Shown piece by piece: positions 11,671-21,495 of a stretch of DNA of 64,000 bases; position 1 is the stretch's first letter, and the number at the start of each line of letters is the position of its first letter. Source of the stretch: Aurantiochytrium sp. KH105 (Eukaryota > Sar > Bigyra > Thraustochytrida > Thraustochytriidae); NCBI GenBank assembly GCA_003116975.1, contig BGKB01000171.1, positions 1 through 64,000 of the forward strand, in the 5' to 3' direction. Both the position numbers and the translations under genes were made by a program. The notes below the pieces were generated by a model that searched no databases, was not told the origin of the DNA, and was given only the letters and a program-made list of their open reading frames with translations.

Positions 11671-13962
11671 TTAGGCGGAGGGGGCGTCGGGCCCGACGCG
11701 GCCGGCCTCGTCGGCCTTGGCGGCGGGGTTCTCCTTGTGCTGCCAGAACTCGCGGTCCTCGGCCTGGAAGAAGATCTCGGCGATGAGGAACGAGCAGTAC
11801 GCCGCGATGCCGAAACAGGAAAAGTAGATAAAGGGGAAGAGACCGGCGAAGTCCGCGATCACGCCGTCCCAGCACATGTTCATCTCCGCCGTGCCCAGCG
11901 ACGCACACGAGGCGCTCTCGCCGTTCGTGATGTTGGTGAAGATGCCGGCAAAGCTCTGGAATTCCTCCGCGTCGTAGTTGAGCGCGTCCGGGTTGTTGTT
12001 TGTCTCGTCAAAGAGGGTCTGATTGCAGTCCGGTGAGCTGAGGTCCGCCTCGCAAGCCTCCATGTTCTCGTACTTGGGCACGTCCTCGGCGTACATCGAA
12101 AAGTCAAAGCCTGGGCAGCCAAACTCCTGGTTCCACAGCTCCGCGGACGCACTGCTCAAACCGCGCGCCTCCATCGCCTCCGTGCTGATGCACCACTGGC
12201 GGTCCAGATTACGCGTGTCGTAGTCGGTGATGCCGCCGCCGCCCATGCATGTGTCGTCGCGCGTGACAAGGCCTTGGTCCACAAAGAGCTGCGGCACGAT
12301 CGGATTCGGCATGGGGCTCTGCACCTCGATGTGCGCACTCGGCTTGCCCTCAAAGACCGGGCTCAGGTTGCCCAACGTGCAAGTGGAGGCCGTGTAATAG
12401 AACGGGTTCGAGGCGTCCATGACGCGGCCCGAAGAGTTCGTGGCATCATAGGTCGGGCACGTGTTCACGCCGCACTCGCAAGTGTTGTACGGGTTCGACG
12501 GGCTGTAGTCGAGCGGGATGCAGCTGTTCGGCTCCGGGGTAAAAGGCGCAATGTAAATGGAAAAGGTGTTGCCCATGACGGTGATGCCAATGATCTTAGC
12601 AAGAGCCTCGGAACTGCGAATGGCGCCGGCCAGAGCGCCCTTCTCTTTGCCATCGACTTGACCCATGATGAGCGAGTACTTCATGGGCACCACCGGCGCT
12701 GCCAGCAGCGACAAGCCGACCGCGACATACGAGACATTGGCCGTCTCGGCGCACGCAAAGCCAACACCGACAGAGATTGTTGCGATCATCGTGAAGTGCA
12801 TCGTCTTCTTGAAGCCCATGAGCTTGACGAGAATCGGTGTCATGAAGGCGGCGCCAAAGGCCGAGCCAAGCCAGATCATCACAGTGAACATGATGAACTT
12901 GCTCACGTCACTCTGCGTGTAGCGTCGGAGCCACCAGCCGCCCGTCACACTCTCACCAGCGCCCACAGCCATCCATCCGAAAAAGGCGCTGATCCAAAGA
13001 AAGGTAAGGTACCGCGAGCGGACGATGAGGGCCACAAAGGCAAACGGGTTGGCCTTCTTCCACGTAAAGTCTTTGCGGTCGTCCTTGTGAAGCGACTCGG
13101 GCAGACAGAACAGCATCACAAAGCCCATGCCAGCCGCCATTACAAATCCAGTCGAGTACGAAATGTAAAAGAGCTCGTCGTACGGTTTCAGGGCAGGCTC
13201 GCCGTCCGCAACTCCGGCTTTATTCGTGGCCTGGCTAATGGCCAGACTGATGAGGGCGCCGCTGAGAAGTCCCAGAAAGTAGCCAAAGCCCTGCAGCGTG
13301 CCCATGTTGGTCGCCAGACGATCGGGACGGCTCACATCAGAGACGTATGCAATACCGTGAGCAGTCACGGGCGAGCACGAACCGAGAAGCATGCCGCCAA
13401 AAACGTAAAGCCCGAGTGCCTTGACCTTCCAGCCAATGAGAAACAGCAGTCCCGTCGTGCCGTAGCCGACGAGGGCCAGAACAATCATGGGCCGCCGGCC
13501 CCAGCGGTCCGAGAGCACACCAATCGTGGAGCCCATGAGGAAAGACATGGTGCGCAGCAGCGTGAGCGTAAGGGTCAGCCAGCGCTGGGACTCGTCCGTG
13601 GCGGCAAAGCAATCGTCTTCAATCTCCGGGTCGCAGCCCTTTTGGCTCATGTTGACAATGAGATGGATGGAGATGGGCATGGCGATGAAGAGCATCAGCA
13701 CGTAGGCTGCAGCTGAGGCGGCGACGCCAATGGTCACAAGAATGATGCGGAATTTTTGCTTGCGGTAGTCGACGACCACCGAGTTCGAGAGCTTGCCGTC
13801 ATTCTTGGCCTTCTTGTCCTCTTTGGTCTCGATCACGGACGGCTGCGACATCATCGAATCCCCCATGGACATGGACGGCGACGACTGCGCATTGTCGTTG
13901 GCTCCCTGGGGCGTCGACTCGACGTCCGAGGCGTTCTTGTTGCTGTTGTTGTCGCCCAGCAT
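11671..13962 (-). CDS. MFS transporter (paralog 3, near-twin of paralog 4)
   Basis: A 763-residue MFS protein starting MLGDNNSNKN. It has twelve predicted TMs, motif A GVLSDRWGRRP, the loop 1-2 Cys pair GCDPEIEDDC, and a Cys-rich TM11-12 domain with all 12 family cysteines and sequons NSS, NQT and NIT. TM4 carries the subfamily variant SCSPVTAHGIAYVSD, shared only with paralogs 4 and 5; the others have SSPxTPHG. It ends GRVGPDAPSA, identical to paralog 4. At DNA level the region 12373-12720 is almost identical to 17270-17620 in gene 4, whereas the N-terminal thirds differ more, suggesting recent gene conversion. It is the left member of a 4.9-kb tandem duplication. Confidence 0.94.
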   Translation of the reverse strand: MLGDNNSNKNASDVESTPQGANDNAQSSPSMSMGDSMMSQPSVIETKEDKKAKNDGKLSNSVVVDYRKQKFRIILVTIGVAASAAAYVLMLFIAMPISIHLIVNMSQKGCDPEIEDDCFAATDESQRWLTLTLTLLRTMSFLMGSTIGVLSDRWGRRPMIVLALVGYGTTGLLFLIGWKVKALGLYVFGGMLLGSCSPVTAHGIAYVSDVSRPDRLATNMGTLQGFGYFLGLLSGALISLAISQATNKAGVADGEPALKPYDELFYISYSTGFVMAAGMGFVMLFCLPESLHKDDRKDFTWKKANPFAFVALIVRSRYLTFLWISAFFGWMAVGAGESVTGGWWLRRYTQSDVSKFIMFTVMIWLGSAFGAAFMTPILVKLMGFKKTMHFTMIATISVGVGFACAETANVSYVAVGLSLLAAPVVPMKYSLIMGQVDGKEKGALAGAIRSSEALAKIIGITVMGNTFSIYIAPFTPEPNSCIPLDYSPSNPYNTCECGVNTCPTYDATNSSGRVMDASNPFYYTASTCTLGNLSPVFEGKPSAHIEVQSPMPNPIVPQLFVDQGLVTRDDTCMGGGGITDYDTRNLDRQWCISTEAMEARGLSSASAELWNQEFGCPGFDFSMYAEDVPKYENMEACEADLSSPDCNQTLFDETNNNPDALNYDAEEFQSFAGIFTNITNGESASCASLGTAEMNMCWDGVIADFAGLFPFIYFSCFGIAAYCSFLIAEIFFQAEDREFWQHKENPAAKADEAGRVGPDAPSA

Positions 13963-15489
13963 CGTGCCTTTTTGATGTTCTGGGTCACTTCGTCGTCCCC
14001 GTTTTTCCCTTTCTCTCTGGATACCTCGTTCGCTGGTCGTCGCCCAAACAGCGACTTCGAGTGACTCGGCACCCCTGTGCTCACTTTCCCGTCTTTCCTT
14101 TTCCTCTCGCGCCGCGATTCAGTTTTGCTTCGCAGACCTGGCGACGAATTCGACTTCGAACTCGAGTTCGAACTCGCCAAGCCCGAGCTTTTAGAGCTGC
14201 GTCTGCTTTCTTCTTCCCCCGCCCCCCTGGACCTCGGCGGGCCTGCCGCCCTCGCGCCCTGTTGCCGCGGCGCGACCTCCCCGACCTCGAAATCCACGAT
14301 CTCCCAGGCGGAGGCCGCGGCCTGGTCACGTCCGTCCGTCCGGACCGCATATGCGCTGCTGCTGTGCCATGCCATGCCACGCCATGTTATGCCATGCCAT
14401 GCCATGCGAGCCAAGGCGGGGCGAACCGGGCGTCGCGGCGGATGCAAACGGCGCTGCGCCGCGCGGGCGACGGGTGCAATTCGGGCCGCCGCGCCTCCAC
14501 GACCGGTGCGCGCCACGGTTTTGTCCGTCACCTTCGCGCCTTGCCGTTGGCTCTGCTCTCTGCGGCCACTGCAAGGCCGGCGCGCTCAGATCCAAGTGGT
14601 CCACTGCTCGCACTCGCACTCGCAGGCTGCGTGACAGTCGCCCCGCCTTCCTTGTCTTTTACAGCTGCTGCACTCTGACTTTCTCCGCTGCCTGCGCTGC
14701 TGCTGCTGCTGCAGCAGCAGCTGCTGCGAAGAGGCAGAGATGACGCCGCAGCCGCTTCCTCGCGCGCGTCCCCTGCGCTTCTTGTATCTGCGCTGCCTCG
14801 GCGGCTGCGGCGGATCTCCCGCCGTCGCCGCGCAGTCGGACTTGCCCCGCCGAATCCGCTCCCGTCTCGCCTTCGCGCGCGGCAGCGCAGGTTGCAAGAT
14901 ACCGCCTCGCATCCCGGCGGGTCCACCGCGCCTGCTCTCCTTCCTGCGACCTACCTACCTTCCTCTCACATCCCTCGCTGGTCGAACCCGAGCGCGGCCT
15001 CGCAGCCTCCGCCGTGGATCCTCCCTTCCCTGCCGAGAAGGCTCGGCCGGACCGGCCGGTCCAGCCGCCGCCCCCGCGCTGCGACACGCGGTGGCGACCG
15101 CCGCACGACGGCGGCGGGCACGGGCAGAAAGCAGCTGGCTGGGCAGGCGTTTTCAGAGGAGAAGAAGAGCGCGGATGCGCGCAGCTTGGGACCTGCAGCT
15201 GGCTGTATTGCGGCACTAGTGTATCTTGGGACAAAGGCCGGAAGCGCCGCGGGTCTCGTGCCGCCTGTGCGGAAAGAAGCGGGCACGCGGACGCGGCGAG
15301 CGCAGGGCAGGGCGGGGCGGGGCAGGGCAGGAAGCGTCGCGGGCGGGCGAGGGGAGGGGGAGGGCACGAGCGGCTTGGCCTGGCGCTGGGAGCAAACCGG
15401 ATGCGCGACCGGCCGGCCGGCCGGCCGCAGGGTTCTCGGCGCTGGCTGGCGCGGACGCTTCTGCGATGGGCACCGTGCAAAAGTCGAGG
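13963..15489. other. Upstream flank of MFS gene 3, homologous to the flank of gene 4
   Basis: No gene is supported. The stretch aligns over most of its length with 18856-20650 upstream of gene 4, as part of the tandem duplication. Shared blocks include the upstream box, a GCCATGC-rich patch (near 14370 and 19390) and a block around 14895-14925 matching 19935-19965 (GCATCCCGGCGGGTCCAC). A GCAAGATAC word lies at 14894-14902 and GTATCTTGG at 15221-15229. Confidence 0.6.
14116..14132 (-). promoter_or_regulatory. Shared MFS upstream box, gene 3
   Basis: The plus strand reads GATTCAGTTTTGCTTCG, 154 bp upstream of the ATG at 13962. It is nearly identical to the box of gene 4, but here the surrounding sequence is duplicated too, so these two copies are not independent. 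Confidence 0.45.
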
Positions 15490-16211
15490 GCCACGACATT
15501 GAGGTGAGTCAATGGGAGACCGCCACGCCAAAGATGGGGAAAACAGTTCTTCGAACGAGCGACACCAGAGTCTGCGTAGCTCTTGCGGACACGTGGGCAC
15601 GGGCAGTCTACTAGGTCAAAAACAAGATAGCACGTTGATGTCCTTGCTGTTGTCGCTAGTGCTGCTGTCGCTAGTGCTGCTGTCGCTAGTGCTGCTGTCG
15701 CTAGTGCTGCTGTCGCTAGTGCTGCTGTCGCTAGTGCTGCTGTCGCTAGTGCTGCTGTCGCTAGTGCTGCTGCATGACATCATGTTCGCCTCGTTGGATG
15801 AGGTCGCCTCATCCTGTGGAGCATTTCTATGTTCACCTGAATGTGCAGATCGCCATTCCCCTAGACGTGCGCAATGTACATCCTGCTTCTCTTGATGCCG
15901 CTACTACTGCTGCTGTACAATATCATGTTCGTCCCATCGTAGCCTTGACGAAGCAAGCCTGGCGCGTGGAAGAGCTCTCGTCATGCGCTTGCTTGCTGAA
16001 GCTGGCATCCATCTCACCATAGCCTTGCTCGAATGGTCGACTTAATTGCGACAAAGTAGGACGTTGCAAAACTTCACTGGGCCGCCCCCCCCCCAAAAAA
16101 AGAACACGAGGAAATTGGACCATGGAAACATTGACTTTTTCTTTGCTGGGTTTATGCCAAGGAACGAGCGAGGTGGGCATATCTTTGGAGAGCTGGTGAC
16201 GCCATAACCAT
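15490..16211. other. Left copy of the gene-5 downstream flank
   Basis: This is non-coding sequence homologous to 20650-21495, which lies directly 3' of MFS gene 5. Matching landmarks are GTGAGTCAANGGGAGACCGC, a stretch around GACAAAGNAGGACGTTGCAA, and the block ending in TGGAGAGCTNGTGACGCCA. Here it holds a 15-bp minisatellite that is reduced to an imperfect CTGTTG repeat in the right copy. It represents the 3' flank of a lost gene-5-like copy. Confidence 0.7.
15645..15772. repeat. 15-bp minisatellite (GCTGCTGTCGCTAGT)n
   Basis: Seven perfect 15-bp units span 15661-15765, flanked by partial units on both sides. The corresponding place in the right duplication copy (about 20800-20825) has only imperfect TGTTGC repeats, so the array expanded after the duplication. 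Because the unit is a multiple of three it keeps a frame open, but that peptide is not considered real. Confidence 0.95.
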
Positions 16212-16425
16212 CTACGGCAAAGACAACGACGACTCTTGGGTCGCATCGTGTGCGCTGCTCTCCACACCAGCCTTGACCGCTTGTGCAATCATCGTTCGCG
16301 GTCCTCCTCTTGGAAAAACACCTCGGAAACACCTCGGCAATGATAAAGATCATGTTGGCCATCACTCCAAACTTGGAAAAGTAAATAAAGGGAAAGAGAC
16401 CGGCATCGTCCGCAATCGCGGCCGT
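16212..16425 (-). pseudogene. Truncated relic of an MFS gene 3' end (gene-5 type)
   Basis: On the minus strand the sequence reads AIADDAGLFPFIYF and FIIAEVF, then after disruption VKAGVESSAHDATQESS and a TAG. This matches the last part of MFS gene 5 (VIADFAGLFPFIYF, FIIAEVFF, TKAGVENSARDEAQESS). An 11-bp tandem duplication at 16320-16340 (ACCTCGGAAAC then ACCTCGGCAA) shifts the frame in the TM12 exit, and a further in-frame stop follows. Homology stops abruptly near 16425, where sequence unique to the 3' flank of gene 4 begins. It is the breakpoint scar of the 4.9-kb tandem duplication. Confidence 0.85.
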
Positions 16426-16563
16426 TGTTACAGGCCCCGTCAACGCCACCCTCATTGGCACCTCCCACGCCGCGCGGGAATTTCGCTGTACGTGCGGGCA
16501 AGCGAACGAACAGGATCGGCTTTGCGGACAAACCTCTCTCAGTTTCAGGCGTTGAGACTGAGT

Positions 16564-18855
16564 TTAGGCGGAGGGGGCGTCGGGCCCGACGCGGCCGGCC
16601 TCGTCGGCCTTGGCGGCGGTGTTCTCCTTGTGCTGCCAGAACTCGCGGTCCTCGTGCTGGAAGAAGATCTCGGCGATGAGGAACGAGCAGTACGCCGCGA
16701 TGCCGAAACAGGAAAAGTAAATAATGGGAAAAAGACCGGCAAAGTCCGCGATCACGCCGTCCCAGCACATGTTCATCTCCGCCGTACCCAGCGACGAGCA
16801 CGAAGCGCTCACTCCGTTTGTAATGTTCGTGTATACACCTGCGAAGCTCTGAAACTCTTCCGCGTCGTAGTTGAGCGCGTCCGGGTTGTTGTTTGTCTCG
16901 TCAAAGAGGGTCTGATTGCAATCCGGTGAGTTGAGATCCGCCTCGCAAGCCTCCATATTCTCGTACTTGGGCACGTCCTCCGCGTACATCGAAAAGTCAA
17001 AGCCCGGGCAGCCAAACTCCTGGTTCCACAGCTCCGCGGACGCACTGCTCAAACCGCGCGCCTCCATCGCCTCCGTGCTGATGCACCACTGGCGATCCAG
17101 ATTCCGCGTGTCGTAGTCGGTGATGCCGCCGCCGCCCATGCATGTGTCGTCGCGCGTGACCAGACCCTGGTCCACAAAGAGCTGCGGCACGATCGGATTC
17201 GGCATGGAGCTCTGCACCTCGATGTGTGCACTCGGCTTGCCCTCGTAGACCGGGCTCATGTTGCCCAGCGTGCAAGTGGAGGCCGTGTAATAGAACGGGT
17301 TTGAGGCGTCCATGACGCGGCCCGAAGAGTTCGTGGCGTCATAGGTCGGGCACGTGTTCACGCCGCATTCGCAAGTGTTGTACGGGTTCGACGGGCTGTA
17401 GTCGAGCGGGATGCAGCTGTTCGGCTCCGGGGTAAAAGGCGCAATGTAAATGGAAAAGGTGTTGCCCATGACGGTGATGCCAATGATCTTAGCAAGAGCC
17501 TCGGAACTGCGAATGGCGCCGGCCAGAGCGCCCTTCTCTTTGCCATCGACTTGACCCATGATGAGCGAGTACTTCATGGGCACCACCGGCGCCGCCAGCA
17601 GCGACAAGCCGACCGCGACATACGAGACGTTGGCCGTCTTGGCGCTTGCAAAGCCGGCACCGACAGAGATCGTCGCGATCATCGTAAAGTGCATCGTCTT
17701 CTTGAAGCCCATGAGCTTAACGAGAACTGGTGTCATGAAGGCGGCGCCAAAGGCCGAGCCAAGCCAGACCATCACAGTGAACATGATGAACTTGCTCACG
17801 TCGCTCTGCGTGTAGCGTCGGAGCCACCAACCGCCCGTCACACTCTCACCAGCGCCCACAGCCATCCATCCGAAGAAGGCGCTGATCCAAAGGAACGCGA
17901 GGTACCGCGAGCGGACGATGAGGGCCAAAAATCCAAACGGGTTGGCCTTCTTCCACGTAAAGTCTTTGCGGTCGTCCTTGTAAAGCGACTCTGGAAGACA
18001 GAACAACATGAGCAAGCCCGTGCCAGCCGACAGCGCAAGTCCAGTCGAGTACGAAATGTAAAAGAGCTCATCGTATGGTTGCAGCGCAGGTTCACCTTCC
18101 GCAGCTCCGGCTCTATTCGTGGCCTGGCTGATGGCCAGACTGATGAGGGCGCCGCTGAGAAGTCCCAGAAAGTAGCCACAGCCCTGCAACAGACCCATGT
18201 TGGTCGCCAGACGATCGGGCCGACTCACGTCAGAGACGTATGCAATGCCATGCGCACTCACTGGCGAGCACGAACCAAGAATCATGCCACCAAATACGTA
18301 TAGTCCAAGCGCCTTGACCTTCCAGCCAATGAGAAAAAGAACTCCAGTCGTGCCGTAGCCGATGAGGGCAAGGACAACCATGGGCCGCCGGCCCCAGCGA
18401 TCAGAAAGCACACCAAGCGTGGAGCCCATGAGGAAGGACATGGTGCGCAGTAGCGTAAGCGTAAGGGTCAGCCAGCGCTGAGACTCGTCCGTGGCTGCAA
18501 AGCAGTCGTCTTCAATCTCCGGGTCGCACCCCTTTTGGCTCATGTTGACAATGAGATGGATGGAGATGGGCATGGCGATGAAAAGCATCAAAACATAGGC
18601 AGCAGCCGCGGCACCGACGCCAATGGTCACAAGGATGACGCGGAACTGTTGCTTGCGGTAGTCGACGACCACCGAGCTCGAGAGCTTGCCATCATTCTTG
18701 GACTTCTTGTCCACCTTGGTCTCAATCACGGACGGCTGCGACATCATCGAGTCCCCCATGGACGTGGGAGGCGTCGGCTGCGCATTGTCGTTGACCCCTT
18801 GAGGCGTGGACTCCACGTCCGAGGTGTTTTTGATGCTGTTGTTGTCGCCCAGCAT
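16564..18855 (-). CDS. MFS transporter (paralog 4, near-twin of paralog 3)
   Basis: A 763-residue MFS protein starting MLGDNNSIKN. Length, the SCSPV TM4 variant and the 12-Cys loop match paralog 3, and the C-terminal 10 residues are identical. Differences cluster in the N-terminal tail, TM1 (GVGAAAAAYVL versus GVAASAAAYVL) and TM6 (ALSAGTGLLMLF versus VMAAGMGFVMLF). Motif A is GVLSDRWGRRP. It lies 4893 bp from gene 3, stop to stop, and 4932 bp from gene 5, consistent with tandem duplication units of equal size. The start context is GGCAGGATGC. Confidence 0.94.
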   Translation of the reverse strand: MLGDNNSIKNTSDVESTPQGVNDNAQPTPPTSMGDSMMSQPSVIETKVDKKSKNDGKLSSSVVVDYRKQQFRVILVTIGVGAAAAAYVLMLFIAMPISIHLIVNMSQKGCDPEIEDDCFAATDESQRWLTLTLTLLRTMSFLMGSTLGVLSDRWGRRPMVVLALIGYGTTGVLFLIGWKVKALGLYVFGGMILGSCSPVSAHGIAYVSDVSRPDRLATNMGLLQGCGYFLGLLSGALISLAISQATNRAGAAEGEPALQPYDELFYISYSTGLALSAGTGLLMLFCLPESLYKDDRKDFTWKKANPFGFLALIVRSRYLAFLWISAFFGWMAVGAGESVTGGWWLRRYTQSDVSKFIMFTVMVWLGSAFGAAFMTPVLVKLMGFKKTMHFTMIATISVGAGFASAKTANVSYVAVGLSLLAAPVVPMKYSLIMGQVDGKEKGALAGAIRSSEALAKIIGITVMGNTFSIYIAPFTPEPNSCIPLDYSPSNPYNTCECGVNTCPTYDATNSSGRVMDASNPFYYTASTCTLGNMSPVYEGKPSAHIEVQSSMPNPIVPQLFVDQGLVTRDDTCMGGGGITDYDTRNLDRQWCISTEAMEARGLSSASAELWNQEFGCPGFDFSMYAEDVPKYENMEACEADLNSPDCNQTLFDETNNNPDALNYDAEEFQSFAGVYTNITNGVSASCSSLGTAEMNMCWDGVIADFAGLFPIIYFSCFGIAAYCSFLIAEIFFQHEDREFWQHKENTAAKADEAGRVGPDAPSA

Positions 18856-20650
18856 CCTGCCTTATTGTTGTTCCGGGTCCCTTCGTCGTCCCCGTATTCC
18901 CCTTTCTCCCTCGCTTGCTCGTTTGCTGCTTGCCGCCCAACGAGCGACTTCGAGCGACTCGGCACGAGGTCCTTCCCTGTGCTCACTTTCCCGTCTTTCC
19001 TTTTCCTCTCGCGCCGCAATTCAGTTTTGCTTCGCAGACCTGGCGACGAATTCGACTTCGAACCCGAACTCAGGTTTGAACTCCCGGAGTCCGAGCTCGG
19101 AGCCGCGTCTGATTTCTTTCCCCACCCCCCTGGACCTCGGCAGGCCCGCCGCCCTTGCGCCCTGTCGCCGCGGTGCGACCTCCCCGACCTCTTCCGGCCG
19201 GACCCGCCCAGCCGGGACCTCGGGATCTCGATCTTCCCAGCCACGTCCGCCCGTCTCAATCGGATGTCGCAGACGCGGCCGCTGCACGCACGTCCAGGCC
19301 CTTCTCCTTCTGCCTCCTCCCCGGATTCCTGCGCGGCATAGCATGCGGCATACCAGCCCGGCTGAGGGACACGCACTGCATGACATGCCATGCCATGTCG
19401 CGTTCGTGTTGGTGCCATCTCGTGTCGGCGCCTTTCCGTGCGATCCGATTCGAGGCAATGCGAACCCGCCGCCGCGTCGGATGCAAACGGCGCTGCGTTG
19501 CGCGGGCGGCGGGTGCAATTTGGGCCCCCGCGCATCGACGACGGCCGGTGGCGACCGCGGCTAGGTCCGTCACCGTGCGGTGCAGCTGCTAGATTGCGAG
19601 CTTGGCTCTCTCAGATCCAAGTGATCCACTGCTCGCCGGCTGCCTGACAATCACCCCAGCTTCCTTGTTGCTCTTGTCTCGTCCCTGCTGCACTTGCTGG
19701 ACCGTGCTTGCAGTGGTTGCTGCGCTGCGCGCCAAGGTGGATGACGCCGCCGCCGCTCTCTCGCTCTCTCGCTCGAGCTCTGCCTGCAGCTGCCTGCGCT
19801 GCCGCCGCCCTGCTCCCTGCGCGTGGATCTCCCGCCCGCCTCGCCATCGCGTGGCGCCTCCGCCGCGCAGTCGGACTTGGCCACCGCTTTCGATCGATCC
19901 CGGTCTCTCCCGCGCGCGAACGGAGCAGGGTTCCAAGATGCGGTCTTCGCATCCCGGCGGGTCCACTCGGCGCCGCGCTTTTCCCCTCTCTTCCTTTTCT
20001 TCGCAGCAACCAAGTGGCCGCGGTATACGTGTGTACGAACAACGTCCTCTTTCGCCCCGCCCTCCCGACCGTCACACGCCGCGCCTCGTGAGCTAGTCAG
20101 TGCCACGCGACGAACGAGCACCAGCACCAGCCTCGCGCGCTGTCGCAAGTCCGCTCCAGCTTTTGCTTGCACGCCTCCCTCCTCGCGCCGGGCCGGATGG
20201 ACCGGCCGCGCCGCGACAGGCGGTGGCGGCACGCAGCGACGGCGCGCCGGACTGCCCGGTGGTGAAAAGTGGAGCGGAAGCGGCGAGGACTCCAGAGTAT
20301 CTTAATACCTGCGGCGGCGGCGGCGGCGGCTGCGGCGTGCGCGTATCTTGAGACAAGGGGCCGGAAGCACCGCGGCATGCGTGCCACTTGTGCGCGGGTG
20401 CGCGCGCTAACAGAAGTAAGACTGGCTTATTTTGCCGTGCAGCAGGAAGCGAGGTGTACCGCGCGGCGCGAGGATGCGGCGAGCGACAGCATGGGGGGGG
20501 AAAGAAGGAAGAAGCAAGAGGCGCTTTGGCGCTGGAAGCAAGCAAAATCGAGTGCAAACGCACCACCGGCCGCAGCTGGTCTTGCTGCGCGCGGTGCTGT
20601 TTTCGGCGCTGGCGGACATAGACGGTATTCTGTGATGCGCATCTTGCAAA
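18856..20650. other. Upstream flank of MFS gene 4 (right duplication copy)
   Basis: No gene is supported. It is homologous to 13963-15489. It contains the shared upstream box, a CCAAGATGC variant word at 19933-19941, and two GTATCTT words near 20297 and 20343. Confidence 0.6.
19018..19034 (-). promoter_or_regulatory. Shared MFS upstream box, gene 4
   Basis: The plus strand reads AATTCAGTTTTGCTTCG, 163 bp upstream of the ATG at 18855. It is a duplicate of the gene 3 copy. Confidence 0.45.
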
Positions 20651-21495
20651 ACGCGAGGGCTACGAGCTTGAAGTGAGTCAAAGGGAGACCGCTACGCCAA
20701 AGATGGAAAAAGAAAATCTTCAAAAGACGTGAAGAGTTGGCGTAGCTTTTGCGGATCCTTGATCACGGGCAGAACCACGTCAGGACAGGTCAGCATGTTG
20801 CTGTTGTTGCTGTTGTTGCTGCTGCTCAACACTATGCTCGTCTCGTCGTAGCTTGGGCCCCACGCGTGAAAAGAGTCTCGTCATTCTGGCTCACGCTCCG
20901 ACAAGCTCGATTGTTGTAGATTTCCATCTTCACCTAAATGCGCAGATGGCAAGTCCCTTAGGCGTGCGCAAAATAGCATCCTGCTGCTCTTGATGTTGCC
21001 GCTATTGCTGCTGCACGACATCATGTTCGTCTCGAGGTTGTGGTCGCTTCGTCGAGAAAGAGCCCCCTCCTCTTATCTCAGCGTGCTCAAAGTCATCCTG
21101 ATGAACATTCACCTAAATGTGCAGGTGGCTAGTCCCCTAGGCGTGCGCAGTGTAGTATCCTGCTGCTCTTGATACTGCTGCTACTGCTGCTGTACCATAT
21201 CATGCTTGTCTCGTCATCATAGCCTTTGCGAAGCAAGCCCGACGCGTGGAAAAGGTCTCGTGATGCGTGCTCCGCGCCGGCGCCTTGCTGAAGTTGCATA
21301 TGTCTCACCGTGCCTTTGCTCGAAAGGTTGATATCTTTGCGACAAAGCAGGACGTTGCAAATATTCACTGGACCGCCCAAAAGAAAGAAGGACGAGAAAA
21401 TTGGAGCATGAAAGATTGACTTTTTTTGCTGGGTTTATGCAAAAGAACGAGCGAGATGAGGCATGCCCTTGGAGAGCTCGTGACGCCACGACCCT
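20651..21495. other. Downstream flank of MFS gene 5 with an internal repeated module
   Basis: This is non-coding. A module of roughly 190 bp recurs. It contains CACCTAAATG(T/C)GCAG near 20932 and 21110, (C)TAGGCGTGCGCA, CTGCTGCTCTTGAT, then CATCATG(T/C)TCGTCTCG near 21018 and 21200. One copy of the same module is present near 15830-15945 in the left duplication copy. Confidence 0.65.

Noticed and set aside
15512-15895. Plus-strand frame encoding a repeated LLSLV peptide
   Set aside because: It comes entirely from the 15-bp minisatellite, whose length is a multiple of three; the flanking codons look random.
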